NCBI RefSeq assembly: GCF_001439605.1
Contig: NZ_LMBX01000018.1
Coordinates: 43,911-107,910 of the forward strand
Direction: 5' to 3'
DNA from: Cytobacillus praedii
Lineage (GTDB): Bacteria; Bacillota; Bacilli; Bacillales; Cytobacillaceae
DNA: 64,000 nucleotides
The first letter of the stretch is position 1. Every line of letters starts with the position of its first letter. The position numbers and the translations under genes are program-made. The notes below the pieces were generated by a model, which saw only the letters and a list, made by a program, of their open reading frames with translations, was not told the origin of the DNA and searched no databases. Positions 17,817 through 26,114 of the stretch are shown one piece after another.

Positions 17817-18683
17817 TTATTTCTGAAAGAGTGAAAAAACGGTTAGTTCAGGTTTGCATAAAAAGCGAAATGGCAATCGTGTTGTCCCAAGTCCTCTATT
17901 TACATAGAGTGTCAAAGGTGTGCTGCCAATCTGATAAAATCCTTCGGTATACTTCTCAGCATAAGGAGGAATGACAAGTGCTCCTACAAAAGGGATTTTT
18001 ACTTGCCCCCCATGGCTATGCCCGCTAAGTTGAAGCTGAATGTTAAAGGTTTCAGCCTCATCAGCAAAATCTGGTGCATGTGATAATAGAATTTTATACG
18101 ATTGATCAGGAACTCCATCTATCGCTGTTTGAATGTCAGGTTTACCAAGCATTGCATCATCAATTCCAATGACATAAATGCTGCTCCCATCAATTAATTT
18201 AACCTTCTGGTGACTGTTTAGAAGTAATTTAAAGCCTGATTCTTCAATAATAGACTTATAGATATCTGTCCCATAGCCACCATGATCATGGTTGCCGTAT
18301 ATTGCAAATTTTCCAAAAGGAGCTTCTAACTCCTTTAATAGTGGAATAATGATGTTTGATTCGTGATATTGATTAGGAATATCCATTAAATCACCTGTGA
18401 AAAAGATAATATCAGGTTTTAATGCATTTATTTTTTTTACTAGTTTTTTTAATTGATGTGCATCATAATGAAAGCCTAAATGCGTATCGCTAAATTGAAC
18501 AATTTTGAAATCATTGAAGCTAGACGGAATGTCAGGATTGATGATTTTATGCTGATTGACATCTAGTAATTTAGGTTCAATTTCCCTCGAATAATAATAG
18601 CCCCCAGCACTAAATCCAAATAAGGAAAACAGTGAGCCAATTGTTCTTTTCAAAAAGGACCTTCTTGAGATTTTCTTCGGCAT
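17817..18683 (-). CDS. ykuE: YkuE, Tat-exported metallophosphoesterase
   Basis: 288 residues. The N-terminus MPKKISRRSFLKR is a canonical twin-arginine motif (R-R-S-F-L-K) followed by a hydrophobic stretch, so the folded enzyme should leave by the Tat route, as known for B. subtilis YkuE (TatAyCy substrate). Calcineurin-like metal motifs occur in order: F-S-D-T-H-L-G, T-G-D-L-M-D, G-N-H-D-H-G and S-G-H-S-H-G-G-Q. A periplasm-like or wall-associated phosphoesterase; substrate unknown. Monocistronic. Confidence 0.93.
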   Translation of the reverse strand: MPKKISRRSFLKRTIGSLFSLFGFSAGGYYYSREIEPKLLDVNQHKIINPDIPSSFNDFKIVQFSDTHLGFHYDAHQLKKLVKKINALKPDIIFFTGDLMDIPNQYHESNIIIPLLKELEAPFGKFAIYGNHDHGGYGTDIYKSIIEESGFKLLLNSHQKVKLIDGSSIYVIGIDDAMLGKPDIQTAIDGVPDQSYKILLSHAPDFADEAETFNIQLQLSGHSHGGQVKIPFVGALVIPPYAEKYTEGFYQIGSTPLTLYVNRGLGTTRLPFRFLCKPELTVFSLFQK

Positions 18684-18866
18684 CTTATTACCAACCTATC
18701 TAAAAATTCATCTCTTTTATACTATCAAACTACGTTATGAAAAAGAAGGGAGAAATTTAACAATCATAAGCAGATGAAAGAAGAATAAAGAAAAAATAGT
18801 TCGAAAATTCATTATATAATGGTAAAATAAGAATGAATACTCATTCATTTTAAGGGGGCGTGCATT

Positions 18867-19631
18867 TTGAAAGGGAAGGTCGTTATTGTTACAGGTGGTT
18901 CAAGCGGGATGGGGAAGTATATGGCTAAGAAATTTGCTGAGGCTGGGGCATATGTTGTTATTACAGGCAGGAATCTTGAGCGCCTGGAAGAAACAAAAAA
19001 GGAAATTGAAAAAGAATCTGGACAAGTTTTGGTAGTCCAAATGGACGTAAGAGAAATTGAACATGTTAAGCATATGGTAGCAGAAACGTTAAATGCTTTT
19101 GGCAGAATCGACCATTTAATCAACAATGCTGCCGGAAATTTTATCTGTCCTGCGGAGAAGCTAAGTGCTAATGGCTGGAATTCGGTTATCAATATTGTTC
19201 TTAATGGGACATTTTACTGCTCAAGTGAAGTCGGGAAATACTGGATTGATAATGGAATGAAGGGCAGCATAATTAATATGGTTGCTACCTATGCTTGGGA
19301 TGCTGGACCAGGGGTCATTCATTCTGCAGCAGCGAAAGCAGGTGTTCTGTCAATGACGAGAACATTAGCTGTTGAGTGGGGCAGAAAGTATGGAATAAGG
19401 GTGAATGCGATCGCTCCAGGCCCGATTGAACGAACAGGCGGAGCAGATAAATTATGGGAATCAGAAGAGGCAGCGAAGAGAACTCTTTCAAGTGTTCCGC
19501 TGGGGAGGCTTGGAAAACCAGAGGAAATTGCGGAATTAGCTTTCTTCTTATTATCGGACCATGCAGCATATATAAATGGGGAATGCATAACAATGGATGG
19601 AGGCCAATGGCTAAATCAATACCCATTTTAA
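18867..19631 (+). CDS. fadH: FadH (YkuF), 2,4-dienoyl-CoA reductase-type SDR
   Basis: 254 residues, SDR fold. NADP(H)-binding T-G-G-S-S-G-M-G-K at 9-17, the N-N-A-A-G segment near 88, and the C-terminal N-G-E-C-I-T-M-D-G-G-Q-W typical of dienoyl-CoA reductases. The classical YxxxK catalytic pair is altered: the lysine is in SAAAKAG, but the position four residues before it holds serine after histidine, as in dienoyl-CoA reductases. It would reduce 2,4-dienoyl-CoA in beta-oxidation of unsaturated fatty acids. Start TTG, 8 nt after AAGGGGG. The neighbour of ykuE, as in B. subtilis. Confidence 0.88.
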   Translation: MKGKVVIVTGGSSGMGKYMAKKFAEAGAYVVITGRNLERLEETKKEIEKESGQVLVVQMDVREIEHVKHMVAETLNAFGRIDHLINNAAGNFICPAEKLSANGWNSVINIVLNGTFYCSSEVGKYWIDNGMKGSIINMVATYAWDAGPGVIHSAAAKAGVLSMTRTLAVEWGRKYGIRVNAIAPGPIERTGGADKLWESEEAAKRTLSSVPLGRLGKPEEIAELAFFLLSDHAAYINGECITMDGGQWLNQYPF

Positions 19632-19735
19632 AGGGGATAAAAAAGCCGATTTCTGATTTTTGACTTTTCTATCTATTCCGAAATAATAAAAGTATGAAAA
19701 ATAAACAGAAAAATTCATAAAATAGTAGTATACTT

Positions 19736-19770
19736 AAGCCGTGATAGAAATCGTTCTATCATGGCTTTTT
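19736..19770 (+). terminator. intrinsic terminator between fadH and aspA
   Basis: Stem AAGCCGTGATAGAA/TTCTATCATGGCTT (one G-U pair), 4-nt loop, then TTT. It lies only 26 nt before the aspA start, so it could also act as an attenuator. Confidence 0.75.
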
Positions 19771-19795
19771 CATTAACTATTTGGAGGATGTTGAA

Positions 19796-21211
19796 GTGAG
19801 TACATATAGAATTGAAAAGGACTTCCTTGGTGAAAAATATGTACCAATCGAAGCTTACTATGGGATACAGACATTAAGAGCAGTTGAAAACTTCCCAATT
19901 ACTGGCTATAAATTAGACAAAGATTTAATTATTGCAATGGCAATTGTGAAAAAGGCTGCTGCTCTAGCAAATGCTGATGTTGGCAGATTATATAAAGGTA
20001 AAGCAGAAGTGATTTGCCAAGCGGCAGATGAGATTATTACTGGCAAATGGCATGATCATTTTCTCGTTGATCCGATTCAAGGCGGAGCAGGAACATCTAT
20101 CAATATGAATACGAATGAAGTTATTGCAAATAGAGGATTAGAGCTGCTAGGCAAAGAGAAAGGCGAGTATTTCCATTTAAATCCGAATATTGATGTGAAT
20201 ATGGCTCAATCAACAAATGATGCTTTCCCAACGGCTATCCATATTGCTGTCTATCGCGCGCTTGAAGCATTGCTTGCAACAATGAAGGAAATGAAAGCAA
20301 CATTTAGTGTGAAGGCAGATGAATTTGATTCAGTTATTAAAATGGGCAGAACCCATTTGCAGGATGCGGTACCCATTCGACTAGGTCAAGAATTCAGAGC
20401 ATATACGAACGTCATTGATCGAGATATCAAAAGAATCGAAAGATCAAAAGACAATTTATTAGAAGTAAATATGGGGGCTACAGCTGTAGGGACTGGATTA
20501 AATGCAGACCCAAATTATATTGAAAAAGTTGTTAAATATTTAGCAGAAATATCTGGAATTCCTGTTGTTCCAGCAGATAACCTAGTAGACGCGACTCAAA
20601 ATACAGATGCTTATGTAGAGGTTTCTGCTTCATTGAAAATATGTATGGTAAATATGTCGAAAATTGCCAATGACCTTCGTTTAATGGCTTCTGGGCCAAG
20701 GGCAGGTTTGTATGAAATCAATTTACCAGCCCGCCAGCCGGGTTCCTCCATCATGCCGGGAAAAGTAAATCCTGTTATGCCAGAAGTAATTAACCAAATT
20801 GCATTCCAAGTAATTGGAAATGACCATACGATCTCGTTAGCATCTGAAGCAGGTCAATTTGAATTAAACGTAATGGAACCTGTCTTATTATTTAATTTAT
20901 TGCAATCGATTTCAATTATGAACAACGGCTTCCGTGTGTTTTCTAATTTCTGTATTTCAGGTATTACTGCAAATACAGACCGTTTAAAGGAATACGTTGA
21001 GAAAAGTGTAGGCTTACTTACAGCAGTAAACCCTCATATTGGCTATAATGTTGCTTCAGAAATTGCCAGAGAGTCTATTGTTAATGGAAAATCCATCCGT
21101 GAACTATGTTTATTGTATGATGTACTAACTGAAGAGGAATTGGATTTAATATTAGATCCTTATGAAATGACAAAACCAGGAATTGCAGGTTCTTCTTTAC
21201 TTGAAAAATAA
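19796..21211 (+). CDS. aspA: aspartate ammonia-lyase
   Basis: 471 residues, family length; closely matches remembered B. subtilis AnsB. Converts L-aspartate to fumarate and ammonia, feeding the TCA cycle. Superfamily signature GSSIMPGKVNP in the flexible catalytic loop (about residue 320), substrate-site motifs G-G-A-G-T-S-I-N-M-N and K-M-G-R-T-H-L-Q-D-A, and the ending Y-E-M-T-K-P-G-I-A-G. Aspartase rather than fumarase is indicated by the start RIEKDFLGEKYVPIEAYYG and the aspartase-type GAGTS loop. GTG at 19796 is 8 nt after GGAGG; an upstream in-frame TTG overlaps that site. No asparaginase gene precedes it, unlike the ansAB operon. Confidence 0.93.
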   Translation: MSTYRIEKDFLGEKYVPIEAYYGIQTLRAVENFPITGYKLDKDLIIAMAIVKKAAALANADVGRLYKGKAEVICQAADEIITGKWHDHFLVDPIQGGAGTSINMNTNEVIANRGLELLGKEKGEYFHLNPNIDVNMAQSTNDAFPTAIHIAVYRALEALLATMKEMKATFSVKADEFDSVIKMGRTHLQDAVPIRLGQEFRAYTNVIDRDIKRIERSKDNLLEVNMGATAVGTGLNADPNYIEKVVKYLAEISGIPVVPADNLVDATQNTDAYVEVSASLKICMVNMSKIANDLRLMASGPRAGLYEINLPARQPGSSIMPGKVNPVMPEVINQIAFQVIGNDHTISLASEAGQFELNVMEPVLLFNLLQSISIMNNGFRVFSNFCISGITANTDRLKEYVEKSVGLLTAVNPHIGYNVASEIARESIVNGKSIRELCLLYDVLTEEELDLILDPYEMTKPGIAGSSLLEK

Positions 21212-21222
21212 AAATGCTTAAT

Positions 21223-21253
21223 AAAAATACCGATACCAATTATCGGTATTTTT
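21223..21253 (+). terminator. intrinsic terminator after aspA
   Basis: 13-bp perfect stem AAAAATACCGATA/TATCGGTATTTTT with a 5-nt loop. Confidence 0.88.
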
Positions 21254-21359
21254 ATTTTACATGAATGGAAAATTTCTATGGACAGTTACATCCTAAGAAA
21301 TATGTTATAATTATACATTATTCTCATTATTTATCTTTAATTTATGGAGGTTTATGAGC

Positions 21360-22583
21360 ATGGATGCACTGGAAATCCTTACAGACTTAGATAATGTTTT
21401 CCCATATTTTCAACCGATATTCAGTGCGGATGAACATCGTGTCATAGGCTATGAGGTATTCGGGAGATATCAAGGAGAAAACGGAGTGGTTAGCCTGGGA
21501 CCATTCTTCTTGGATGAAGGCATACCGGAAGAGTACCGCCTTGAGGTTGATCATGTGGTTTTGAAAAAAGCATTGGAAAAATTTATTTCCATTTCTTCAG
21601 AGGAAGATGTTTTATTATTTGTAAACAAAGATGCGGATTTACTTATGTATGATAATGCTGAATCATTTTTATCGCTAATTTTAGAGTATCAAGAAAAAGG
21701 AATTACACTTGATCGAATTGTTTTAGAGTCTACTGAACGTGCCTATAAGGGGAATATGGAGCATTTAGATCATTTAATGAATTATTTACGTACATATGGA
21801 ATTAAAATTGCAATTGATAATATGGGGAACGAAAGAAGCCATTTAGACCGAATTGGTCAGCTTGCTCCTAATATCATTAAAGTTGATTTGAATGAGCTTC
21901 GTTCAACTGCCTCTGCTCATGTTCTTCATGATATTTTATATACATTGTCATTAATGGCTAGAAAAATTGGGGCTACTCTGCTTTTTAAAAATATTGAAAT
22001 GGATTATCAGCTGCAATTTGCATGGAGGAATGGAGGAAGGTACTACCAAGGCTATTATCTGCACAATCCTAGTGAGGGATTTGTAGATCGAGATATCATG
22101 AAAGAAAAGCTTAGGGGTAAATGCCAACAATATATTACTTATGAAAAGAAGAAGTTAGAGGCATTACATGAGGTTTCCGAGAAATTCAATGAAAAACTCA
22201 CACAATTTCTTCAAGTGAAAAATCGTAAATTATTAGAGTATGAGGAATTAATCAAGGTTCTTTCACAATATCTCAATGATGTATCTTTTAGACTTTACAT
22301 TTGTGATGAGAATGGATTTCAAAAATCTGCAAATATTTTCAAAAAGGACAATAATTGGATTGTCCAGCAACAATATTTACATAAAAATTGGAGTTGGCGA
22401 CCTTACTTCTTGGAAAATATTATGAAGATGAGAAATGATAAAAAAGGCATTCTTTCTGACTTATACAGTGATATTGAAACAGGAGAAACAATTCGAACAT
22501 TTTCATATCCGCTTCAATCCAGTGATTATTTATTTGTTGATTTATCTTATGAATTTCTTTATGAGCGGGAAGGGTTATTGTAA
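21360..22583 (+). CDS. ykuI: YkuI, EAL-domain c-di-GMP binding protein
   Basis: 407 residues: an EAL fold (about 1-245) plus the YkuI_C PAS-like domain (about 260-400). The EAL signature is degenerate (Y-E-V-F-G-R in place of E-A-L-x-R), and A-I-D-N-M-G-N replaces the D-D-F-G-T-G loop. B. subtilis YkuI is likewise altered: it binds c-di-GMP but shows no clear phosphodiesterase activity. Probably a c-di-GMP effector. ATG at 21360 is 9 nt after GGAGG; the ATG at 21354 is too close. Confidence 0.92.
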   Translation: MDALEILTDLDNVFPYFQPIFSADEHRVIGYEVFGRYQGENGVVSLGPFFLDEGIPEEYRLEVDHVVLKKALEKFISISSEEDVLLFVNKDADLLMYDNAESFLSLILEYQEKGITLDRIVLESTERAYKGNMEHLDHLMNYLRTYGIKIAIDNMGNERSHLDRIGQLAPNIIKVDLNELRSTASAHVLHDILYTLSLMARKIGATLLFKNIEMDYQLQFAWRNGGRYYQGYYLHNPSEGFVDRDIMKEKLRGKCQQYITYEKKKLEALHEVSEKFNEKLTQFLQVKNRKLLEYEELIKVLSQYLNDVSFRLYICDENGFQKSANIFKKDNNWIVQQQYLHKNWSWRPYFLENIMKMRNDKKGILSDLYSDIETGETIRTFSYPLQSSDYLFVDLSYEFLYEREGLL

Positions 22584-22600
22584 TAAATTTTAGATTAGGC

Positions 22601-22630
22601 AAGGTCCCTCTTGAAGGGGCCTTATTTTTT
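22601..22630 (+). terminator. intrinsic terminator after ykuI
   Basis: AAGGTCCCT/AGGGGCCTT (one G-U pair), 5-nt loop, then ATTTTTTTT. Confidence 0.82.
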
Positions 22631-22789
22631 TTATAAAAGGGGAGTTTTTGTCGCATCGAAGGGGTATAGAACAGATAGAAGGATAATCTGTCATAATCTG
22701 AAGGATAAAAGCGAACGATTCTACTCTATTATTCGAGAGTTTGTTGGTAGAATGAAGGAATAAGCATCGGAAAAGAAAGGGAGAGTGAA

Positions 22790-23437
22790 ATGAAAAAAAT
22801 ATACCTAACATCTATAACGTGTTGTATCCTTTTATTTAGTTTTATTTTTCCTTCTTTGTCACATGCAGACGCTCGTTTTTCGGAAGACAAATCAGTTTTG
22901 CAATTTTTACATGATGCGTTCCAGGCACAAGTCTCATTAAGTGAGCAGTTTCAAAGCATGGAAGAAATACATAATACTCTTTTTCCTTATTTTACAGAAG
23001 ATTTCACAAGGGAGTTTTTAGACGAAAATCTCGTTGCCGAAAACGGAAAATATATCACGTACGGTACAGATTTCCCACTATATTATATTCCGTTTTTCAG
23101 CTATACAGCTGAGACAAAGGTTATTAGGGCACAAGAGCATATATATATATATGAGTTTTTTCCTGAAACGGATGAAGGCCCAGTGGGTTATGAAAGTCAT
23201 TATGAAGGGATTAAACTTAATAAAGCCGACGGTGGGTGGAAGGTAGCGGAACCCTTAAATCATGACGTTCTAACTGAAATCATAAAACAGACAAACGGAG
23301 ATACTGCTCCAGTTAAAATGGATTTAGTCCAAAAAAGTATGATGAAGGCTACATTACAGCTTGGGTTAGCGTTAAATCCAATCGCGTCATTCTATAAATA
23401 TGGAAATTCATTTATTATAGGGCATTTCAATAAATAG
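22790..23437 (+). CDS. secreted protein, DUF3993-like
   Basis: 215 residues. A Sec signal peptide (M-K-K-I-Y, hydrophobic core LLFSFIFPSL, likely cleavage after S-H-A) is followed by a domain of about 190 residues with D-A-F-Q-A-Q-V-S-L-S-E-Q and Y-I-T-Y-G-T-D-F-P-L-Y-Y-I-P-F-F. This resembles, from memory, the Bacillaceae DUF3993 family; function unknown. No lipobox, so probably released or loosely wall-bound. GAAAGGGAGAG precedes the ATG. It converges on the glutaredoxin gene. Confidence 0.7.
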   Translation: MKKIYLTSITCCILLFSFIFPSLSHADARFSEDKSVLQFLHDAFQAQVSLSEQFQSMEEIHNTLFPYFTEDFTREFLDENLVAENGKYITYGTDFPLYYIPFFSYTAETKVIRAQEHIYIYEFFPETDEGPVGYESHYEGIKLNKADGGWKVAEPLNHDVLTEIIKQTNGDTAPVKMDLVQKSMMKATLQLGLALNPIASFYKYGNSFIIGHFNK

Positions 23438-23443
23438 CAAAAA

Positions 23444-23478
23444 GGAAGAGCAGGCTTTCATTGAGTCTGCTCTTTTCC
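23444..23478. terminator. bidirectional terminator, DUF3993 / glutaredoxin
   Basis: AGAGCAG pairs with CTGCTCT, flanked by A-rich left and T-rich right tails. It overlaps the 3' end of the glutaredoxin gene. Confidence 0.75.
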
Positions 23479-23715
23479 ATCTTGAATATTTAGTTCGCTT
23501 TTCAGCTTTTCAATGTCGAAACCGGTAATTACTTTTTCACCTATAATAATTGTAGGAGTGGAGTAGGATTGATAGGTTTCAATTAATTCCATCCTAGCTT
23601 TTTGATCTGTTTTAATATTTTTTACTTCAAATGAGAATCCATATTCTGTTAAAAACCTTTTTGTAATTTCACAAGGAGGGCAATCGGGTTGAGTATAGAC
23701 AATAATATTTTTCAA
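23458..23715 (-). CDS. glutaredoxin-family thiol protein (NrdH-like)
   Basis: 85 residues with a thioredoxin fold: V-Y-T-Q-P-D-C-P-P-C near the N-terminus supplies the redox CxxC (C-P-P-C). S-T-P-T-I-I-I-G contains the cis-proline, and V-I-T-G-F-D follows, as in glutaredoxin and NrdH proteins. It would reduce disulfides in a partner that cannot be named here; no nrd genes are close. TTG start with AAAGGA 11 nt upstream. Cytosolic. Confidence 0.82.
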   Translation of the reverse strand: MKNIIVYTQPDCPPCEITKRFLTEYGFSFEVKNIKTDQKARMELIETYQSYSTPTIIIGEKVITGFDIEKLKSELNIQDGKEQTQ

Positions 23716-23987
23716 AGCGGCTCAGTCCTTTCATGTTAAATATAATAGTGAAAATACGAAGGGATTTCAATGAATATCTCTCAATTTTATAAGTATGGTA
23801 TGAAAAAAATATGATCATTTAATTAGTTTTTACTTGTATAAATGACTATCATTAATTTATGCTGTTATTATTGGTATGAAATAAGAGAAATGTCGAATAT
23901 TCTGAATCGAATCTTTTAGGATAGAAACATGCCAAAAGAGAAACATAAACGTATGATGTTTTTGTTTTTGTTGAAAGGAGAGGGAGC

Positions 23988-24224
23988 ATGTCACAGCTTC
24001 AAGGTATATTAACACGATTAAAAAATCTTCAGGAACAATCAGCTAGCGGTGAACCGATGCAGCGTTTTTTTGAGGTGAATGGAGAAAGGAAATGCCAAGT
24101 AACATATCAGCCGAAAAGTGAAATGTTTGAGTTGGAAGTTTATCAAGATAAAGAAAAACCAAAAAGATATCAATTTGACAATATCGATATGATTACAATT
24201 GAAATATTTGATTTAATTCAATAA
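23988..24224 (+). CDS. ykuJ: YkuJ family protein
   Basis: 78 residues, matching YkuJ in length and in the blocks Q-G-I-L-T-R-L and R-F-F-E-V-N-G-E, K-C-x-V-x-Y, with a tyrosine-rich beta segment. A small soluble Firmicute protein of unknown function. The start follows GGAGAGGGAG. In B. subtilis ykuJ is followed by ykuK and ykzF; both are missing here and ykuL comes next. Confidence 0.85.
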   Translation: MSQLQGILTRLKNLQEQSASGEPMQRFFEVNGERKCQVTYQPKSEMFELEVYQDKEKPKRYQFDNIDMITIEIFDLIQ

Positions 24225-24234
24225 TAAACATTTT

Positions 24235-24262
24235 AAAGGAACCCGTTCAGGTTCCTTTTTTA
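24235..24262 (+). terminator. intrinsic terminator after ykuJ
   Basis: AAAGGAACC/GGTTCCTTT, 6-nt loop, T run to 24262. Confidence 0.85.
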
Positions 24263-24371
24263 TTCAATTCGTACGAGGGTACTGTAATAAATATTATAAG
24301 AGCAAGGAAAAGGAAATTATGATACACTATATAAGCAGATAGAAAACATTTAAACTGAGGAGTTTTCGGCG

Positions 24372-24818
24372 ATGATAAGTCTTCACAGTGGGGAATATTT
24401 AGAAAGTAATATCCGACAATTTATGATACCTTCAGAACGAGTTGCACATGTGCAAGTCGGCAACAATCTAGAACATGCACTTTTGGTATTAACGAAGAGC
24501 GGCTACACGGCCATTCCTGTACTAGATCCGTATTATAAACTGCATGGCTTAATAAGCACCCCAATTATTATGGATTCTATTCTTGGCCTTGAAAGAATTG
24601 AGTTTGAAAAATTAGAAGAAAAACGTGTAGAAGAAGTGATGAATAAAAAAATTCCTAGATTGCACGTTGATTCATCAGTACAGGATTCAATAGCTTTATT
24701 AATTGATCATCCTTTTCTATGTGTTGAAAATGAGAACGGTTACTTTGAAGGGATATTTACACGAAGAACTGTGCTTAATGAGCTAAATAAGCTTGCCCGC
24801 AGATTAAATAAGAAATAA
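24372..24818 (+). CDS. ykuL: YkuL, tandem CBS-domain protein (CbpB-like)
   Basis: 148 residues consisting of two CBS motifs (about 15-70 and 80-140), with S-G-Y-T-A-I-P-V-L-D and H-G-L-I-S-T between strands. CBS pairs bind adenine nucleotides. The Listeria homologue CbpB and B. subtilis DarB (YkuL) bind c-di-AMP and, when free of it, activate the Rel (p)ppGpp synthetase. The same role is inferred from homology. Followed by a short hairpin and the ccpC gene. Confidence 0.88.
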   Translation: MISLHSGEYLESNIRQFMIPSERVAHVQVGNNLEHALLVLTKSGYTAIPVLDPYYKLHGLISTPIIMDSILGLERIEFEKLEEKRVEEVMNKKIPRLHVDSSVQDSIALLIDHPFLCVENENGYFEGIFTRRTVLNELNKLARRLNKK

Positions 24819-24824
24819 TATAAT

Positions 24825-24848
24825 TGGCTCCCATAAATGGGAGCTTGA
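24825..24848 (+). terminator. intrinsic terminator after ykuL
   Basis: GGCTCCCAT/ATGGGAGCT stem with a 2-nt loop; a short T-rich stretch follows. Confidence 0.65.
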
Positions 24849-24893
24849 ATTTTTACAAAATAGAACCTTTAGCATTTTTTAAGTTTGAGAACC

Positions 24894-24921
24894 GTCTAGC
24901 GCGGTATGCCTAGCGCTTTTC
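24894..24921. repeat. collapsed copy of the GTCTAGCGC...AGCGCTTTTC repeat
   Basis: GTCTAGCGC at 24894-24902 and AGCGCTTTTC at 24912-24921 match the outer ends of the 150-bp element at 49408-49558, with the interior lost. It sits just upstream of the ccpC ribosome binding site. Confidence 0.4.
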
Positions 24922-24944
24922 AATACATAAGGAGTAATGTACGA

Positions 24945-25832
24945 ATGTCATCCCTATCAGAATTTCACTTTCTTGCTGTATTAGCTCAGGAAATGAATAT
25001 GAGAAAGGCGGCTGAACGGTTATTTGTCTCACAGCCTGCATTATCGCAGAGATTGCAAACAATCGAAAAGGAGTGGGGGGAAAGGCTCTTTGTCCGTTCG
25101 CAGAAAGGCTTGTCGCTGACTCCTGCTGGTGAACTAGTCCTGAAGTTTATTAATGAAGTAATCGTTAAAGAAGAAAAGGTACGTGAATCGATTCATGCAT
25201 TAAATGCGGAAGTATATGGCACCTTAAAGATTGCAGTAGCATCGATTGTGGGTCAAAACTGGCTTCCTCAAGTCCTGAAGAAATTTGTTACGCGCTATCC
25301 ACAAGCGAAAATATCGCTAGTAACAGGCTGGAGCAGTGAAATATTGAAGTCTCTTTATGAGGATCAAGTACATATTGGTATTATACGTGGAACTCCTGAT
25401 TGGAAAGGGGTCAAAACTCATCTGTTCCAAGATTGTCTTTATCTAGTCGATACGGAAATTACAAGTCCTGAACAAGTTCTTGAAACAGATCGTCCATTTA
25501 TACAATTTAAAAGTGATTCTAACTATTATCAGGAAATTCAAGATTGGTGGCTTAAACATTTTAAAACAGCACCGAAACGCACGATAGTTGTGGATCAAAT
25601 TGAAACATGCAAGCAAATGACCTTTAATGGGATTGGTTATGCAATTTTGCCGGCAATCACATTAAATGGAGCAGAAAAAGATATTTTTAAAATTCCACTT
25701 TTAGATGAAAATAACTTGCCGTTAAAAAGAGATACATGGCTGCTCGGATATGAATCTGCCTTTCAGCTTAAACAGGTTCAAGCGTTTGTTGAATTGATTA
25801 AGGAACATATAAGCGAAGAAAACAAATTATGA
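24945..25832 (+). CDS. ccpC: CcpC, citrate-responsive LysR-type regulator
   Basis: 295 residues: an N-terminal winged helix (E-F-H-F-L-A-V-L-A-Q-E-M-N-M-R-K-A-A-E-R-L-F-V-S-Q-P-A-L-S-Q-R-L is split here by hyphens; residues 5-36) and a periplasmic-binding-like effector domain (about 90-290). The HTH block is nearly identical to remembered B. subtilis CcpC, which represses citZ and citB and is relieved by citrate. ATG at 24945 is 10 nt after AAGGAG; the earlier ATG at 24906 lies in a repeat remnant and would add 13 foreign residues. In B. subtilis ykuN-T and dap genes follow; here ykuU does. Confidence 0.9.
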   Translation: MSSLSEFHFLAVLAQEMNMRKAAERLFVSQPALSQRLQTIEKEWGERLFVRSQKGLSLTPAGELVLKFINEVIVKEEKVRESIHALNAEVYGTLKIAVASIVGQNWLPQVLKKFVTRYPQAKISLVTGWSSEILKSLYEDQVHIGIIRGTPDWKGVKTHLFQDCLYLVDTEITSPEQVLETDRPFIQFKSDSNYYQEIQDWWLKHFKTAPKRTIVVDQIETCKQMTFNGIGYAILPAITLNGAEKDIFKIPLLDENNLPLKRDTWLLGYESAFQLKQVQAFVELIKEHISEENKL

Positions 25833-26009
25833 TGAGCATCTTATTTTATGATTGTGTCGAAATTTGGTACACTCAAAAATATGCTAATCTATTTGGTGAA
25901 CGGATAGGGCGGCTGATTATTTTAAATGTAAATTGGGTAAAACAAGTAGTGGGAAACATTCTCTAATTGATTGTAAAGGCTATTTAATTAAATTTATTAT
26001 TATTTAATA

Positions 26010-26038
26010 TTGACATTAAATGTCAAATATCCTATAAT
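26010..26038 (+). promoter_or_regulatory. sigma-A promoter of ykuU with embedded palindrome
   Basis: TTGACA (26010-26015), 17-nt spacer, TATAAT (26033-26038): both hexamers are perfect consensus. TGACATTAAATGTCA (26011-26025), a perfect 7-1-7 palindrome, overlaps the -35 and spacer, where a repressor would block RNA polymerase. Confidence 0.8.
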
Positions 26039-26059
26039 TTATATGGTTGATTATTATAT

Positions 26060-26090
26060 AAATGAGAAAATATTGTATATTTTCTCATTT
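26060..26090 (+). promoter_or_regulatory. 14-bp hairpin in the ykuU 5' leader
   Basis: AAATGAGAAAATAT (26060-26073) pairs perfectly with 26077-26090, loop TGT. It starts about 15 nt after the expected transcription start and ends 12 nt before TGGAGGG. No T tract follows, so it is not a terminator; it may be a 5' stabiliser or regulate translation. Confidence 0.6.
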
Positions 26091-26114
26091 AAAAAGCTAA
26101 TGGAGGGATTACAT

